From positions 744,001 to 808,000 of the forward strand of contig CAVOQQ010000001.1 of assembly GCA_963698395.1 (NCBI GenBank): a stretch of DNA of 64,000 bases, given 5' to 3'. This document shows positions 16,784 through 25,341 of this stretch, one piece after another. Below the pieces are notes generated by a model. It saw only the letters and a list, made by a program, of their open reading frames with translations, made no database searches and was not told the origin of the DNA. Within the stretch, counting starts at the first letter, position 1; every line of letters begins with the position of its first letter. Source of the stretch: JBBQUN01 sp963698395 (GTDB taxonomy: Bacteria; Actinomycetota; Acidimicrobiia; Acidimicrobiales; SZUA-35). The translations under genes were made by a program, and so were the position numbers.

Positions 16784-18247
16784 GTGGCCAGCCTCAGTGA
16801 TCTCGCTCGTCAGTACACCAGCCTCGGTCCCGACGAGCGCACGCACCTTCGCCGGTTGGTGGCGTCCTGGGGCCTGCTCGCCGACCTGAGTTTCGCCGAC
16901 CTCCTGCTCTTCGGTGTTGCCGAAGGAGCCGAGGAGCGCTTCGTCATTCTCGGCCAGATCCGGCCGACCACCGCACAGACCCTGTACCGAGACGACTTGG
17001 TCGGACGCTTCATCTCGGCCGAGCACCGTCCGCTCGTCGTTGCCGCCTTGGCCAGCGGCGAGCGCATCGACGACGAGATCGATCTCCCCCTGGCCGGCCG
17101 TCGAGCGGCCGTACAGGCCATTCCCGTCATGTTCGAGGGTCGGCCGATCGCGGTGCTCACCAGCGAGACCCCTCGCCTCGGTGCTCGCATGCCGGGTGAA
17201 CTCGAGCACACGTACCTCGGCGTGTTCCAGAAGTTCGTTGCCATGATCCAGGCCGGGGCCTTCCCCTTCGCCTACGAGGACGCCGAGACCGAACAGTCGC
17301 CCCGGGTCGGCGACGGGGTGATGGTCCTCGACGAGCGTGGCACCATCGTCTTCACCTCACCCAATGCGGTCTCGGCCCTGCACCGCATCGGGTTCCACGC
17401 GAATGCGATCGGTCGTGAGCTCGAAGACGTCGGCTTCCAGGCCGACGCGTTGCGTACTGCGTTTCGGCTGCGGGTGCCGGTCACCGAAGACGTCGAACGT
17501 GGTCCCTCGGTGTCGATGGTGGCTCGGGTGTTGCCACTCGTCGACAAGGACTCGGTCGATGGGGCGATCGTGCTGATTCGGGACGTCTCGGAACTTCGCC
17601 GTCAGGAACGGCTCCTCGTGTCGATGGACGCCACGATTCGTGAAATCCACCACCGGGTCAAGAACAACCTGCAAACGGTGTCCTCGCTGCTGCGCCTCCA
17701 GGGGCGGCGCATGGAATCGGTCGAAGCCAAGGCAGCCATCGAAGAGTCCGTTCGACGGATCCGGTCGATTGCACTCGTCCACGAGATCCTGGCGAGGAAG
17801 GGCGGTGACGACGTTGCGTTCGGCGAGGTCGTTCGGCCGATCGTGTCGATGGTGGAGCAAGCGCTGGTCGCTCCCGATCGCCCCATCACCTTCCGTGTGG
17901 TGGGCGACGGACCGACCCTTCCGGCCAGCACGGTGAGTTCGCTCGCCGTGATCCTCACCGAGCTGCTCCAGAACGCCGTCGAGCATGGATATCCACCGGG
18001 AACGACTGGCGGCACGGTCGTGGTCGAACTCGAGACCGGGTCACAGGAATTGATCGTACGGGTGCACGACGACGGGGTCGGCCTCGCTCCTGACTTCGAT
18101 CTCGAGCGTCAGAACGGGCTGGGACTGACCATCGTGCGAACACTGGCGTCGGGCGAACTGCACGGCGACGTCACGATTCGGCCCGCACTCGGGGGAGGGA
18201 AGGGAGCAGTAGCCCAGCTCAAGGTCCTGCTCACCGAAGTGCTCTGA
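16784..18247 (+). CDS. pdtaS: PdtaS-type sensor histidine kinase
   Basis: 487 residues. A GAF-like N-terminal region (1-150) and a PAS-like region (about 180-270) precede a HisKA_2 dimerisation domain with the phosphoacceptor His in REIHHRVKNNLQTVSSLLRL. A HATPase domain follows with N-box ELLQNAVEHGY, VHDDGVGL and GLGLTIVRTL. This is the architecture of PdtaS, cytosolic partner of the ANTAR response regulator PdtaR. In mycobacteria pdtaS lies beside whiB1, and here too a WhiB gene follows, convergent and 45 bp away. GTG start, leaderless signature. No pdtaR is in the window. Confidence 0.9.
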   Translation: MASLSDLARQYTSLGPDERTHLRRLVASWGLLADLSFADLLLFGVAEGAEERFVILGQIRPTTAQTLYRDDLVGRFISAEHRPLVVAALASGERIDDEIDLPLAGRRAAVQAIPVMFEGRPIAVLTSETPRLGARMPGELEHTYLGVFQKFVAMIQAGAFPFAYEDAETEQSPRVGDGVMVLDERGTIVFTSPNAVSALHRIGFHANAIGRELEDVGFQADALRTAFRLRVPVTEDVERGPSVSMVARVLPLVDKDSVDGAIVLIRDVSELRRQERLLVSMDATIREIHHRVKNNLQTVSSLLRLQGRRMESVEAKAAIEESVRRIRSIALVHEILARKGGDDVAFGEVVRPIVSMVEQALVAPDRPITFRVVGDGPTLPASTVSSLAVILTELLQNAVEHGYPPGTTGGTVVVELETGSQELIVRVHDDGVGLAPDFDLERQNGLGLTIVRTLASGELHGDVTIRPALGGGKGAVAQLKVLLTEVL

Positions 18248-18292
18248 GTGAGCGGCTGAGCATGGAGAGCGCGAGTGGCGCCCCGGCCGTGG

Positions 18293-18643
18293 CTACAGAC
18301 GGCTGCGGCGGCGACCGAGGTAGGTGCGGCGCAGGTGCCGACGCTCTTCCTCGGAGGTGCCACCCCAGACACCGGAATCCTGATTGCTGCGGAGGGCGAA
18401 CTCGAGGCACTGCAGTTGGGCGGCACACCCGAGGCAGACTTCCTTGGCCTCTTCGATCTGGGTGACGGCCAGTCCGGTGGTGCCGACCGGGAAGAACAGG
18501 TCGGGATCGGTGTCGCGACAGGAAGCGACATCTCGCCAGCTGGTGTCGAGGGGGGCATCAGGTCGTTCGGCGACCTTTCGTGCGACTCGGTCACCCATGG
18601 TGAGTTCGGTCGTGCGGGCATCCCAGGACTCGACGATTGCCAC
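18293..18643 (-). CDS. WhiB-family Fe-S transcriptional regulator (WhiB1-like)
   Basis: 116 residues from a GTG whose GGAGGAG ribosome site sits at 18649-18655. The four cluster-binding cysteines are present: ASCRDTDPDLFFP, then CLGC and QLQC in the C-x2-C-x5-C pattern. The turn GVWGGTSEEERR and basic tail LRRTYLGRRRSRL follow. WhiB proteins hold a [4Fe-4S] cluster, contact the sigma factor and respond to NO or redox state. Position beside pdtaS matches the whiB1 neighbourhood of mycobacteria, so WhiB1 is the likely identity. An AT-rich stretch at 18700-18750 probably holds its promoter. Confidence 0.9.
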   Translation of the reverse strand: MAIVESWDARTTELTMGDRVARKVAERPDAPLDTSWRDVASCRDTDPDLFFPVGTTGLAVTQIEEAKEVCLGCAAQLQCLEFALRSNQDSGVWGGTSEEERRHLRRTYLGRRRSRL

Positions 18644-18882
18644 TGCGGCTCCTCCGGCGCTTGCTGCCAACCTCGTCGTTGGCGGCTGTGCGCACCGTAG
18701 CGAATACTTAGAGCCTCGTAAAGAGTTTGTTAACGACTATTTCCCCGTCGTGAATTGGTGCCCTGCTCAGGCGGCTGAACGCCGCCGAGCTCGCTGCGGG
18801 TGCTCGGACAGGTGTCGCCGGCGGGGGTGCCACGTGCCCGTGTTCGGTGGTTTCGCGTCGGTCGATGGACCAAGATGTTGCG

Positions 18883-19653
18883 GTGAACTCCGATCAGGGC
18901 ACCGACCGCTCACCTCGCCACGAGACCTCCGAGCACCGGTCGGCCGGCCAAACGAGAGAGCCGAGCCAGCCGATGAAGGTGCTCGGCCATCGAGGAGCGT
19001 CCAGCGATCACCAGGAGAACACCCTCGAAGCGTTCGCCGCCTGCGCCGAGGTCGGGGCCGATGGTTTCGAGCTCGACGTGCGTCGCAGCGCCGACGACGT
19101 CCTCGTGGTGATCCACGACGCCGTGCTGGCCGATGGTCGGGTCGTGCGCGAGCTGATGGCGGCGGATCTGCCCGAGTCGATTCCGCTGTTGGCCGACGCA
19201 CTCGAGCAGAATGCCGAGCAGTTCATCAACATCGAGATCAAGAATCACCCGTCCGACCCCGACTACGACGCCGAGTTCGGCATCTCGATCGCCGTCGCAG
19301 GACTCGTGGCCGCCTTCTCCGCTGCCCATCGAGTCCTGATCTCGTCGTTCGACATGGACACCATCCTGCGGATTCGCCAGGCCGACCCCGCGATGCCACT
19401 CGGGTGGCTGACCTTCGGCCAGGCCGACCCGCGTCAGATCATCGCCCGGGCCGAAGCCCACGAGCTCGCCGCCGTCCATCCCCACGACCTCCTGGTCGAT
19501 CAGGCGTTCGTCGACCGGGCGCATGCCGCAGGCCTCGGTGTCTACACCTGGACCGTCGACGATCCCGACCGGATTCGCCAACTCGATTCGTTCGGTGTCG
19601 ACGGGGTCATCACCAATGATCCGGCCGGAGCACTCGCCGTGCTCGGCCGCTGA
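18883..19653 (+). CDS. glycerophosphodiester phosphodiesterase
   Basis: About 256 residues; GTG 18883 is one of several possible starts and ATG 18973 is where the domain begins. The GDPD signature is clear: VLGHRGASSDHQENTLEAF with the catalytic His, FELDVRRSADDVLVVIHD, and C-terminal VYTWTVDDPDRIRQLDSFGVDG and ITNDP. The enzyme hydrolyses glycerophosphodiesters to glycerol-3-phosphate and an alcohol. No signal peptide is seen, so it is probably cytosolic. A convergent lipid kinase follows after 18 bp. Confidence 0.88.
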   Translation: MNSDQGTDRSPRHETSEHRSAGQTREPSQPMKVLGHRGASSDHQENTLEAFAACAEVGADGFELDVRRSADDVLVVIHDAVLADGRVVRELMAADLPESIPLLADALEQNAEQFINIEIKNHPSDPDYDAEFGISIAVAGLVAAFSAAHRVLISSFDMDTILRIRQADPAMPLGWLTFGQADPRQIIARAEAHELAAVHPHDLLVDQAFVDRAHAAGLGVYTWTVDDPDRIRQLDSFGVDGVITNDPAGALAVLGR

Positions 19654-19671
19654 ACTCCCGATCGCGAGTCG

Positions 19672-20610
19672 TCAATCGACGAGTGGGATCACGAAGCGCA
19701 CCGCACCCGGGCGATGCTCGAGTCGCAGGCTCGTGACCGGTGGCATCGGCTCGCCGTCGAGCTGGAACGTGAACGGCTGAGCCGAGGTGACATACGCGCC
19801 GAACACGCCGGCCCAGTGGGCGAACGGTCCGCTCGAAGGGAGTCCGGTGGTCGTCGACCGAAGGGTCGATCCGATACGGGGCAAGACCTTCGGCAGCGAC
19901 AGCGAGGTGGTCGCCACCAGCGACAGCGGCTGATCGAGGCCGGCTTCGGGAGCCAGGCTGATCGGCGTGTTGCCGACGAAGGTGTACGGATTCACGTTGA
20001 GTGCGACGGCCATCTTCGCGTCGGTCAACAAGCGACCGTCATCGCAGCGGACGGCCAGCGAGAGATGGCGTTGCTGATCCGACATCAACGTGGCCACGGC
20101 GCTCGCGATGAACCAGGGATGGCCTGCATACTTTTTCAAGGGCGAGCGACGCTCGACTCGGGTGACCACCGCCGCATCGAAGCCCGCACCGACGTGGAAC
20201 ACGAACGCTCGATCGTTGGCGACCCCGACACTCCCCGGCACGATCGCCCTCGCCCGGGTCTGCTGGGTCTCGAGACTCGCCAGCAGGACCTTGGTGGCTT
20301 CGACCGCATTGTTGGGGTAGCCGATCGCTCGAGCGAAGACGTTCGTCGATCCACCCGGCAGCGGGGCCACCGCCGTGGTGGTGCCCAACAGACCGTTCAC
20401 CGCCTCGTTCACCGTGCCATCGCCGCCGAGGGTGACGACGACCTCGGCGCCCTCCTTCATCGACCGGTGCGCGAGCCGTGTGGCGTGACCCTGACGTGAG
20501 GTCTCGTGCACCGTCAGCTCGTGCCTGGACGACAACCCCTTCTGGATGATCACTCGGCTGCGAGCCGACACCGACGATGCCGCCGGATTGATGATGAGGG
20601 CGAGACGCAC
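19672..20610 (-). CDS. diacylglycerol kinase family lipid kinase
   Basis: 312 residues, DAGK catalytic domain. IINPAAS at the N-terminus and VVTLGGDGTVNEAVNGL form the nucleotide site, with PLPGGSTNVFARAIGYP next. The C-terminal beta sandwich ends FTFQLDGEPMPPV. These soluble kinases phosphorylate diacylglycerol, sphingoid bases or, in Actinobacteria, other membrane lipids. GTG start with TAGAGT six bases upstream and no ribosome site, so leaderless. Confidence 0.88.
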   Translation of the reverse strand: MRLALIINPAASSVSARSRVIIQKGLSSRHELTVHETSRQGHATRLAHRSMKEGAEVVVTLGGDGTVNEAVNGLLGTTTAVAPLPGGSTNVFARAIGYPNNAVEATKVLLASLETQQTRARAIVPGSVGVANDRAFVFHVGAGFDAAVVTRVERRSPLKKYAGHPWFIASAVATLMSDQQRHLSLAVRCDDGRLLTDAKMAVALNVNPYTFVGNTPISLAPEAGLDQPLSLVATTSLSLPKVLPRIGSTLRSTTTGLPSSGPFAHWAGVFGAYVTSAQPFTFQLDGEPMPPVTSLRLEHRPGAVRFVIPLVD

Positions 20611-20616
20611 CCTCGG

Positions 20617-20622
20617 ACTCTA
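20617..20622 (-). promoter_or_regulatory. -10 hexamer of lipid kinase gene
   Basis: TAGAGT on the minus strand ends six bases before the GTG at 20610. Confidence 0.55.
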
Positions 20623-20640
20623 CTGCTGTCGATCAGCTCC

Positions 20641-20880
20641 GCTGATCGGGGCTCCGCCCATCCGAGTCATGCGCTCGGCGCGTGCCTCGTCCCTCGGCGA
20701 CGCGTGACCGACGCTGGGCTCTGTTGCTTTGGACCGGCTCTGCTGATCGGGGCTCCGCCCATCCGAGTCATGCGCTCGGCGCGTGCCTCGTCCCTCGGCG
20801 ACGCGTGACCGACGCTGGGCTCTGTTGCTTTGGACCGGCTCTGCTGATCGGGGCTCCGCCCATCCGAGTCATGCGCTCGG
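20641..20880. repeat. tandem repeat, 101-bp unit, about 2.4 copies
   Basis: Copies start at about 20642, 20743 and 20844, each with GATCGGGGCTCCGCCCATCC; full copies look identical and the last is cut after ATGCGCTCGG. It fills the gap between the lipid kinase start and the etfB promoter. A core around CGCGTGCCTCGTCCCTCG resembles the 90-bp tandem repeat at 42073. There is no protein-coding signal and no spacer diversity. Confidence 0.85.
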
Positions 20881-20912
20881 GATGGGGTCAGACAAAGTTC
20901 ACATCGCTCCGG

Positions 20913-20944
20913 CTTGACCGCTTGGTCAAGGAGCGGCCTACGAT
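20913..20944 (+). promoter_or_regulatory. etfB promoter with inverted-repeat operator
   Basis: A perfect inverted repeat CTTGACC-GCTT-GGTCAAG (20913-20930) contains a -35-like TTGACC. TACGAT (20939-20944) forms a -10 six bases before the etfB ATG. A repressor at the palindrome would block polymerase; the shape suits a TetR-type regulator, not encoded nearby. Confidence 0.6.
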
Positions 20945-20950
20945 GCCCGC

Positions 20951-21730
20951 ATGAAGGTTGTCGTCTGTGTCAAGCAGATCCCAGACCCGGCTGATCCCGG
21001 CGCCTTGGATCCTGAAACCCGAACGCTCAAGCGGGATGTGAAGCTCATCCTCGACGAGTCCGACAGCTATGGCGTCGAAATGGCGCTGCAGCTGGTCGAT
21101 ACCGCCGGTGAGGGCGAAGTCACGCTGGTGTCGATGGCTCCCAACGGGGAACGATCGGGCCTTGCCACGGCGCTCGCCATGGGTGCCGCTTCGGCCACGC
21201 TCATCAGCGACCCCGAGCTCGTCGGCTCCGATGCGCTCACCACCGCCAAGATCCTTGCCGCCGCCATTCGCGACCAGGAGCCCGATCTCGTCATCGCCGG
21301 CTCCGAAAGCTCCGATGGCTACACCGGCACCGTGCCCGAGATGATCGCCGCCGTGCTCGACCTCCCGTCGGTCACCGCGGCGAAGTCGGTCGAAGTCGAC
21401 GGCAGCGCCATCAAGGTGCAGCGACAGACCAACGCCGGCTACGACGACGTCGAGTGCCCTCTGCCCGCCGTCATCAGCGTCACCGCGGGCGTGGTCGAGC
21501 CCCGTTACCCCTCGTTCAAGGGCATCATGGCTGCCAAGTCCAAGCCGGTCGACGAGAAGTCGGCTGCCGATCTCGGCTTCGACGGCGACAGCGTCGGCTG
21601 GGCCGGCTCCGGTCAGGAAATCATCGATGTCGCCCAGGCGCCCGTCCGTGAAGCCGGCGACATCATCGAAGACGACGGCGAGGCCCACCTCAAGATCGTG
21701 GCGTTCCTCGAAAACCTCAAGGTCATCTAG
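20951..21730 (+). CDS. etfB: electron transfer flavoprotein beta subunit
   Basis: 259 residues. MKVVVCVKQIPDPADPGALD and the ETF-beta signature area VIAGSESSDGYTGTVPEMIA are clear, as are SVTAAKSVEVDG and VEPRYPSFKGIMAAKSKP. With EtfA it forms the FAD/AMP heterodimer that carries electrons from acyl-CoA and other flavoprotein dehydrogenases to the quinone pool. It is separated by 8 bp from etfA. It has no Shine-Dalgarno, but a -10 hexamer sits six bases upstream, so the transcript is probably leaderless, and a palindrome spans the -35. Confidence 0.95.
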   Translation: MKVVVCVKQIPDPADPGALDPETRTLKRDVKLILDESDSYGVEMALQLVDTAGEGEVTLVSMAPNGERSGLATALAMGAASATLISDPELVGSDALTTAKILAAAIRDQEPDLVIAGSESSDGYTGTVPEMIAAVLDLPSVTAAKSVEVDGSAIKVQRQTNAGYDDVECPLPAVISVTAGVVEPRYPSFKGIMAAKSKPVDEKSAADLGFDGDSVGWAGSGQEIIDVAQAPVREAGDIIEDDGEAHLKIVAFLENLKVI

Positions 21731-21738
21731 GAGCTGAT

Positions 21739-22701
21739 ATGACACTCGATTCCATTTGGGTCTATGCCGAAGCAGTCGACGGCGCCGTCGACAGCACCAC
21801 CCTCGAACTCATCACCAAGGCCCGCTCCTTGGCCGACTCGGTCTCCTGCGTCTTCGCCGGTGATGCCGACGATGTCAACGAGGCCCTCGGTGAGTACGGC
21901 GCCGAGACGGTGTATGCCGTCGATGTCGACGACGCCCTCGTCGGTGTGCCCGTGGCTGCCGCCATTGCTGCGGCCGTCGAGGCCGGCGATGGCCCCGACG
22001 CCATCCTGTTCGCCACCACCTACGACGCTCGTGACATCGCCGCCAGGCTCTCGGTCAAGATCGACCGCACCGTGCTCAGCAATCTCATCGACCTCGAGGT
22101 CGACGACGACACGCTCGTCGGCACCGCATCGATCTTCGGTGGCCAGACCGACATCAAGACCAAGTTCACCGGCGAAGGACCCTTCATCGCCTTGGTGCGT
22201 CCGAAGTCGTTCGCCGCCGAAGCCAGTGGCGGCGACGCCGCCGACACCGAAGACCTCGACGTTCCCGACCTCGGTAGCGCCGGTGGCGCCACCGTCACCG
22301 ACCGGTTCATCGAAGAGTCCGAAGGCCCCAAGCTCGACGAAGCGGCCATCGTGGTCGCCGGCGGTCGCGGCCTCGGCGAGGCCGAGAAGTTCGAGATGGT
22401 CGCCGACCTCGCCAAGAAGCTCAAGGGCGCTGCCGGTGCCTCCCGAGCCATCGTCGACGCCGGTTGGGTGCCCTACTCCCAGCAGGTCGGCCAGACCGGC
22501 AAGGTCGTCAAGCCCGACGTCTACATCGCTTGCGGTATCTCCGGCGCCACCCAGCACCTCGTTGGCATGAAGGGCTCGAAGAACATCATCGCCATCAACA
22601 AAGACGCCGAGGCTCCGATCTTCGGCATCGCCGATCTCGGCATCGTTGGCGACGTGCACAAGGTGATGCCGCTCCTCCTCGAGGCCTTGGGCTCGCGGTA
22701 A
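21739..22701 (+). CDS. etfA: electron transfer flavoprotein alpha subunit
   Basis: 320 residues. The N-terminal domain (residues 1-190) is followed by the conserved FAD-binding C-terminal domain with VAGGRGLGEAEKF, SRAIVDAGWVPYSQQVGQTG, CGISGATQHLVGMKGS and NKDAEAPIFGIADLGIVGD. It holds FAD and receives electrons from dehydrogenases with EtfB. GGAGCTGAT precedes the ATG. The gene ends the two-gene operon, followed by two hairpins. Acyl-CoA synthetase at 37970 is a plausible fatty-acid pathway partner elsewhere in the window. Confidence 0.95.
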   Translation: MTLDSIWVYAEAVDGAVDSTTLELITKARSLADSVSCVFAGDADDVNEALGEYGAETVYAVDVDDALVGVPVAAAIAAAVEAGDGPDAILFATTYDARDIAARLSVKIDRTVLSNLIDLEVDDDTLVGTASIFGGQTDIKTKFTGEGPFIALVRPKSFAAEASGGDAADTEDLDVPDLGSAGGATVTDRFIEESEGPKLDEAAIVVAGGRGLGEAEKFEMVADLAKKLKGAAGASRAIVDAGWVPYSQQVGQTGKVVKPDVYIACGISGATQHLVGMKGSKNIIAINKDAEAPIFGIADLGIVGDVHKVMPLLLEALGSR

Positions 22702-22703
22702 CC

Positions 22704-22770
22704 GGGAACCCGTCGGCCCTGACGGGCCTTTGGGGTTCCTTGGAGTTTCTCGCTGCGCTCCAAACTCCCA
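22704..22770 (+). terminator. putative terminator hairpins after etfA
   Basis: One stem pairs GGAACCC near 22705 with GGGGTTCC near 22731-22738, with an inner CGTC/GACG stem. A second pairs GGAGTTT (22742-22748) with AAACTCC (22762-22768). There is no long T tract. Confidence 0.5.
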
Positions 22771-22781
22771 CCACGGCTGGC

Positions 22782-22787
22782 TAGTGT
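22782..22787 (+). promoter_or_regulatory. -10 hexamer of M20 peptidase gene
   Basis: TAGTGT ends six bases before the ATG at 22794; no ribosome site is present. Confidence 0.55.
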
Positions 22788-22793
22788 CAGTCC

Positions 22794-24146
22794 ATGAGTA
22801 TTGATGAAACCACGCTCGACCGTCTCAGCAATGAGACGGTCGAGCTGCTTCAGGCCCTCATCCGGAACCAGTGCGTCAACGACGGGCGGCCCGAGTCCGG
22901 CCAAGAAGACGTGTCGGCCCGACTGCTGCGAGACGAACTCGAAGGCACCGGGGTCGATCTGCAGATGTACGAACCGACGCCCGGCCGCTCATCGCTCGTC
23001 GCTCGCTATCCCGGCACCGATCCCGACGCGCCCGCGCTGTGCCTCATGGGGCACACCGACGTGGTGCCGGTCTCGCCCGATGGCTGGGACCGTGACCCGT
23101 TCGGCGGAGAACTCATCGACGGCGAAGTCTGGGGCCGCGGTGCGGTCGACATGCTCAATCTCACCTCGTCGATGGCCGTCGCGTTCAAGCACATCGTCTC
23201 CACGGGTCGCCGACTGCCCGGCGATCTGATCTACTTCGCCGTCGCCGACGAGGAAGCCGGCGGTCGTCACGGAGCCGAAGTGCTGGTTCGAGACGAATGG
23301 GACGCGTTGCAGTGTGACTACGTCCTCACCGAGTTCGGGGGCATCCCGTTCTACAGCCCCAAGGGCATGTCGATGCTGATCACCACCGCCGAGAAAGGCA
23401 TCGGCTGGCGCCGCCTCACCGTGAAGGGCACGCCCGGTCACGGATCGCAGCCCTACGGCACCGACAACGCGCTCGTGAAGGCGGCCGAGGTCGTGCGCAG
23501 GCTCGCGGCCTACGAGCCCAAACCCAAGCTCGACGAGCTGTGGGGTGCTCGCGTCCTCGCACTCGGTCTCGACGACGACACCACGGCCAAGCTGCTCGAC
23601 CCGAGCGCCATCAGCGAAGCACTCGGCGATCTCCCGGTGGGAATGGCCCGAGCGTTGCACGCCTGCTGCCACACCACCTTCAGTCCCAACGTCGTCGAGG
23701 GCGGCGTGAAGACCAACGTCATCCCCGACTCGGTCGTCGTCGAGGTCGACATCCGGACCCTGCCGGGCGAGACCTACGAAGACGTCGAGCAACACCTGCG
23801 AGAGGCGCTCGGCGACGCCATGGACTACGTCGAGGTCGAAGTGATCCAGAACGATCCCTCCACGTCGTCGCCCGTCGGCAACCCGCTGTGGAGTGCACTG
23901 CGTGACTCGGTCAACATGGCCTACCCGGAGGCCAACGTGATCCCCAGCATCGTCACCGGCGGCACCGACAGTCGGTTCTTCCGCGATCGCGGCGCCATCG
24001 CCTACGGCGCTGGGCTCCTGAGTCCGACGATCGACGCCGGTGAGTTCTTCCGCCGCTTCCACGGCCACAACGAGCGCATCGACACCGAGTCGCTGAAGAT
24101 GACTACGCGGCTGTGGTTCGATGTGATCGATCGTCTGTGGGATTGA
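22794..24146 (+). CDS. M20-family metallopeptidase / deacylase
   Basis: 450 residues. The M20 metal-site motifs are GHTDVVPVSPDGWDRDPF (His and downstream Asp) and WGRGAVDMLNLTSSMA (bridging Asp), with the catalytic AVADEEAGG. The dimerisation domain is in the middle and HGHNERI near the end supplies the last metal ligand. Family members include DapE, ArgE and carboxypeptidases; the substrate cannot be assigned. A 14-bp perfect inverted repeat with a GCAA loop lies in codons 8-17. The 3' end overlaps the convergent gene by 44 bp. Confidence 0.88.
   Translation: MSIDETTLDRLSNETVELLQALIRNQCVNDGRPESGQEDVSARLLRDELEGTGVDLQMYEPTPGRSSLVARYPGTDPDAPALCLMGHTDVVPVSPDGWDRDPFGGELIDGEVWGRGAVDMLNLTSSMAVAFKHIVSTGRRLPGDLIYFAVADEEAGGRHGAEVLVRDEWDALQCDYVLTEFGGIPFYSPKGMSMLITTAEKGIGWRRLTVKGTPGHGSQPYGTDNALVKAAEVVRRLAAYEPKPKLDELWGARVLALGLDDDTTAKLLDPSAISEALGDLPVGMARALHACCHTTFSPNVVEGGVKTNVIPDSVVVEVDIRTLPGETYEDVEQHLREALGDAMDYVEVEVIQNDPSTSSPVGNPLWSALRDSVNMAYPEANVIPSIVTGGTDSRFFRDRGAIAYGAGLLSPTIDAGEFFRRFHGHNERIDTESLKMTTRLWFDVIDRLWD
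22814..22845 (+). repeat. 14-bp perfect inverted repeat with GCAA loop inside CDS
   Basis: Arms GCTCGACCGTCTCA (22814-22827) and TGAGACGGTCGAGC (22832-22845) flank GCAA, a GNRA-type tetraloop. It begins 20 nt into the M20 peptidase coding region and would form a very stable mRNA hairpin. Confidence 0.85.
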
Positions 24147-25341
24147 CCAACTGCAGCGGCCGACGACCCACGGCAACAGTACCGACGGGTGCGGTGTCGG
24201 CACTGACGAGCGGCCAGTCGACACGGAAGGAGAGTGGGCGAACACCCTGATCCCCGAGGATCAAGACCCGCCCGTCGTGGAGCAACCGGATCGTGAGTTC
24301 GCCGCAGAGGTCGGCGGGGAGTTCGAGCCCGTCGGCCACCATCGACCCGACACGCAGCGGGACGACGTCGCCTCGAGGGCCAGTCAAGGTCACCACAGCC
24401 TGACGGGCGACGTCGATCGTTCGGTCGGTGGCGCCCGGCAGCAACGGACCAGCCTCGAAAGCCGTCGAGTCGTCGATGCGCAGATCGAGCGTGGGCCATC
24501 CGGCGCTCCAACCCGAGAGGGCATCGAGGCAAACGAGACCCAAACCGACGACCTCGCTTGGATCGCCGACGATGGGATCTCGCACGACGGCCGCCGCCGG
24601 AAGCACACGGGTGAGGAGATCGAGAAAGAGTGGGTGCTCGCTCATCGAACCGGAGACCGCAACCTGGCTCACGGCAGCCGAGACGATCGACCAGTCGTCG
24701 GACCGCACGAGCTCGTGACGGCTCCGCACTCGATCGAGCTCGCGGACGAGACTGTGCAGACGGTCGATGATGGTCTCGCTCGGCTCATCGGGACCCGCGG
24801 ACAGCGGGGTGGTGAAGACGACCCGCCGAGTGTCGGCGTCGATCGCACAGGCGGAGATCTGGCCGCCGTCGTTGTCGAGCAGCAGCATCGGGCCGATGGG
24901 GCCGGGGCTCCCCAGGCTCTGGCGATGGTGGAGCCACGAAGCGAACGCCGCGATGGGCCGCTCGATCAGGTGCTGCCGGTCGATGGCGATGCCGGCAGCA
25001 GCGAAGCCCTCGATCATCGCGGCACGACAGGCGGGACCGAACGCCGGAGGAATGGCGATGGCGGGCCGTGCGGGGAGAGGCTCGGGAAAAACGCACTCGG
25101 CGACGGCACGAGCGACGTCGACGGCAGCGGCCTGATGATGGCCGGCTGTCTCGAGGATGCGATCGGTGACCCGATGCTTGCGGCCCTCGGGGTCGACCCA
25201 TCGCAGGATCAGCCCGCGATGACCCGGGGCGAGGGGAACGATCGATCGGTCACCGTCGATCTCTGCCACGCAGAGTGATCGGTGACGCGCGAGATCGAGT
25301 CCGATCTGTACGTCGGTGTCGAGGGGGTGCTCGGCTGGCAT
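24103..25341 (-). CDS. Hsp70/actin-fold-like protein
   Basis: 412 residues from ATG 25341. The first half resembles a degenerate Hsp70-type nucleotide-binding domain: QIGLDLARHRSLCVAEIDG for phosphate loop 1, AIAIPPAFGPACRAAMIEGF, and LIERPIAAFASWLHH, then MLLLDNDGGQISACAID in place of the DnaK phosphate 2 loop DLGGGTFD. The second half shows no clear substrate domain. The loop residues are altered (DNDGG), so ATP binding is uncertain. The longer frame to 25500 lacks a better start. Confidence 0.6.
   Translation of the reverse strand: MPAEHPLDTDVQIGLDLARHRSLCVAEIDGDRSIVPLAPGHRGLILRWVDPEGRKHRVTDRILETAGHHQAAAVDVARAVAECVFPEPLPARPAIAIPPAFGPACRAAMIEGFAAAGIAIDRQHLIERPIAAFASWLHHRQSLGSPGPIGPMLLLDNDGGQISACAIDADTRRVVFTTPLSAGPDEPSETIIDRLHSLVRELDRVRSRHELVRSDDWSIVSAAVSQVAVSGSMSEHPLFLDLLTRVLPAAAVVRDPIVGDPSEVVGLGLVCLDALSGWSAGWPTLDLRIDDSTAFEAGPLLPGATDRTIDVARQAVVTLTGPRGDVVPLRVGSMVADGLELPADLCGELTIRLLHDGRVLILGDQGVRPLSFRVDWPLVSADTAPVGTVAVGRRPLQLVNPTDDRSHRTTAA

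Noticed and set aside
20641..20880. CRISPR array
   Set aside because: The 101-bp units are contiguous identical copies without distinct spacers, and no cas genes are near.
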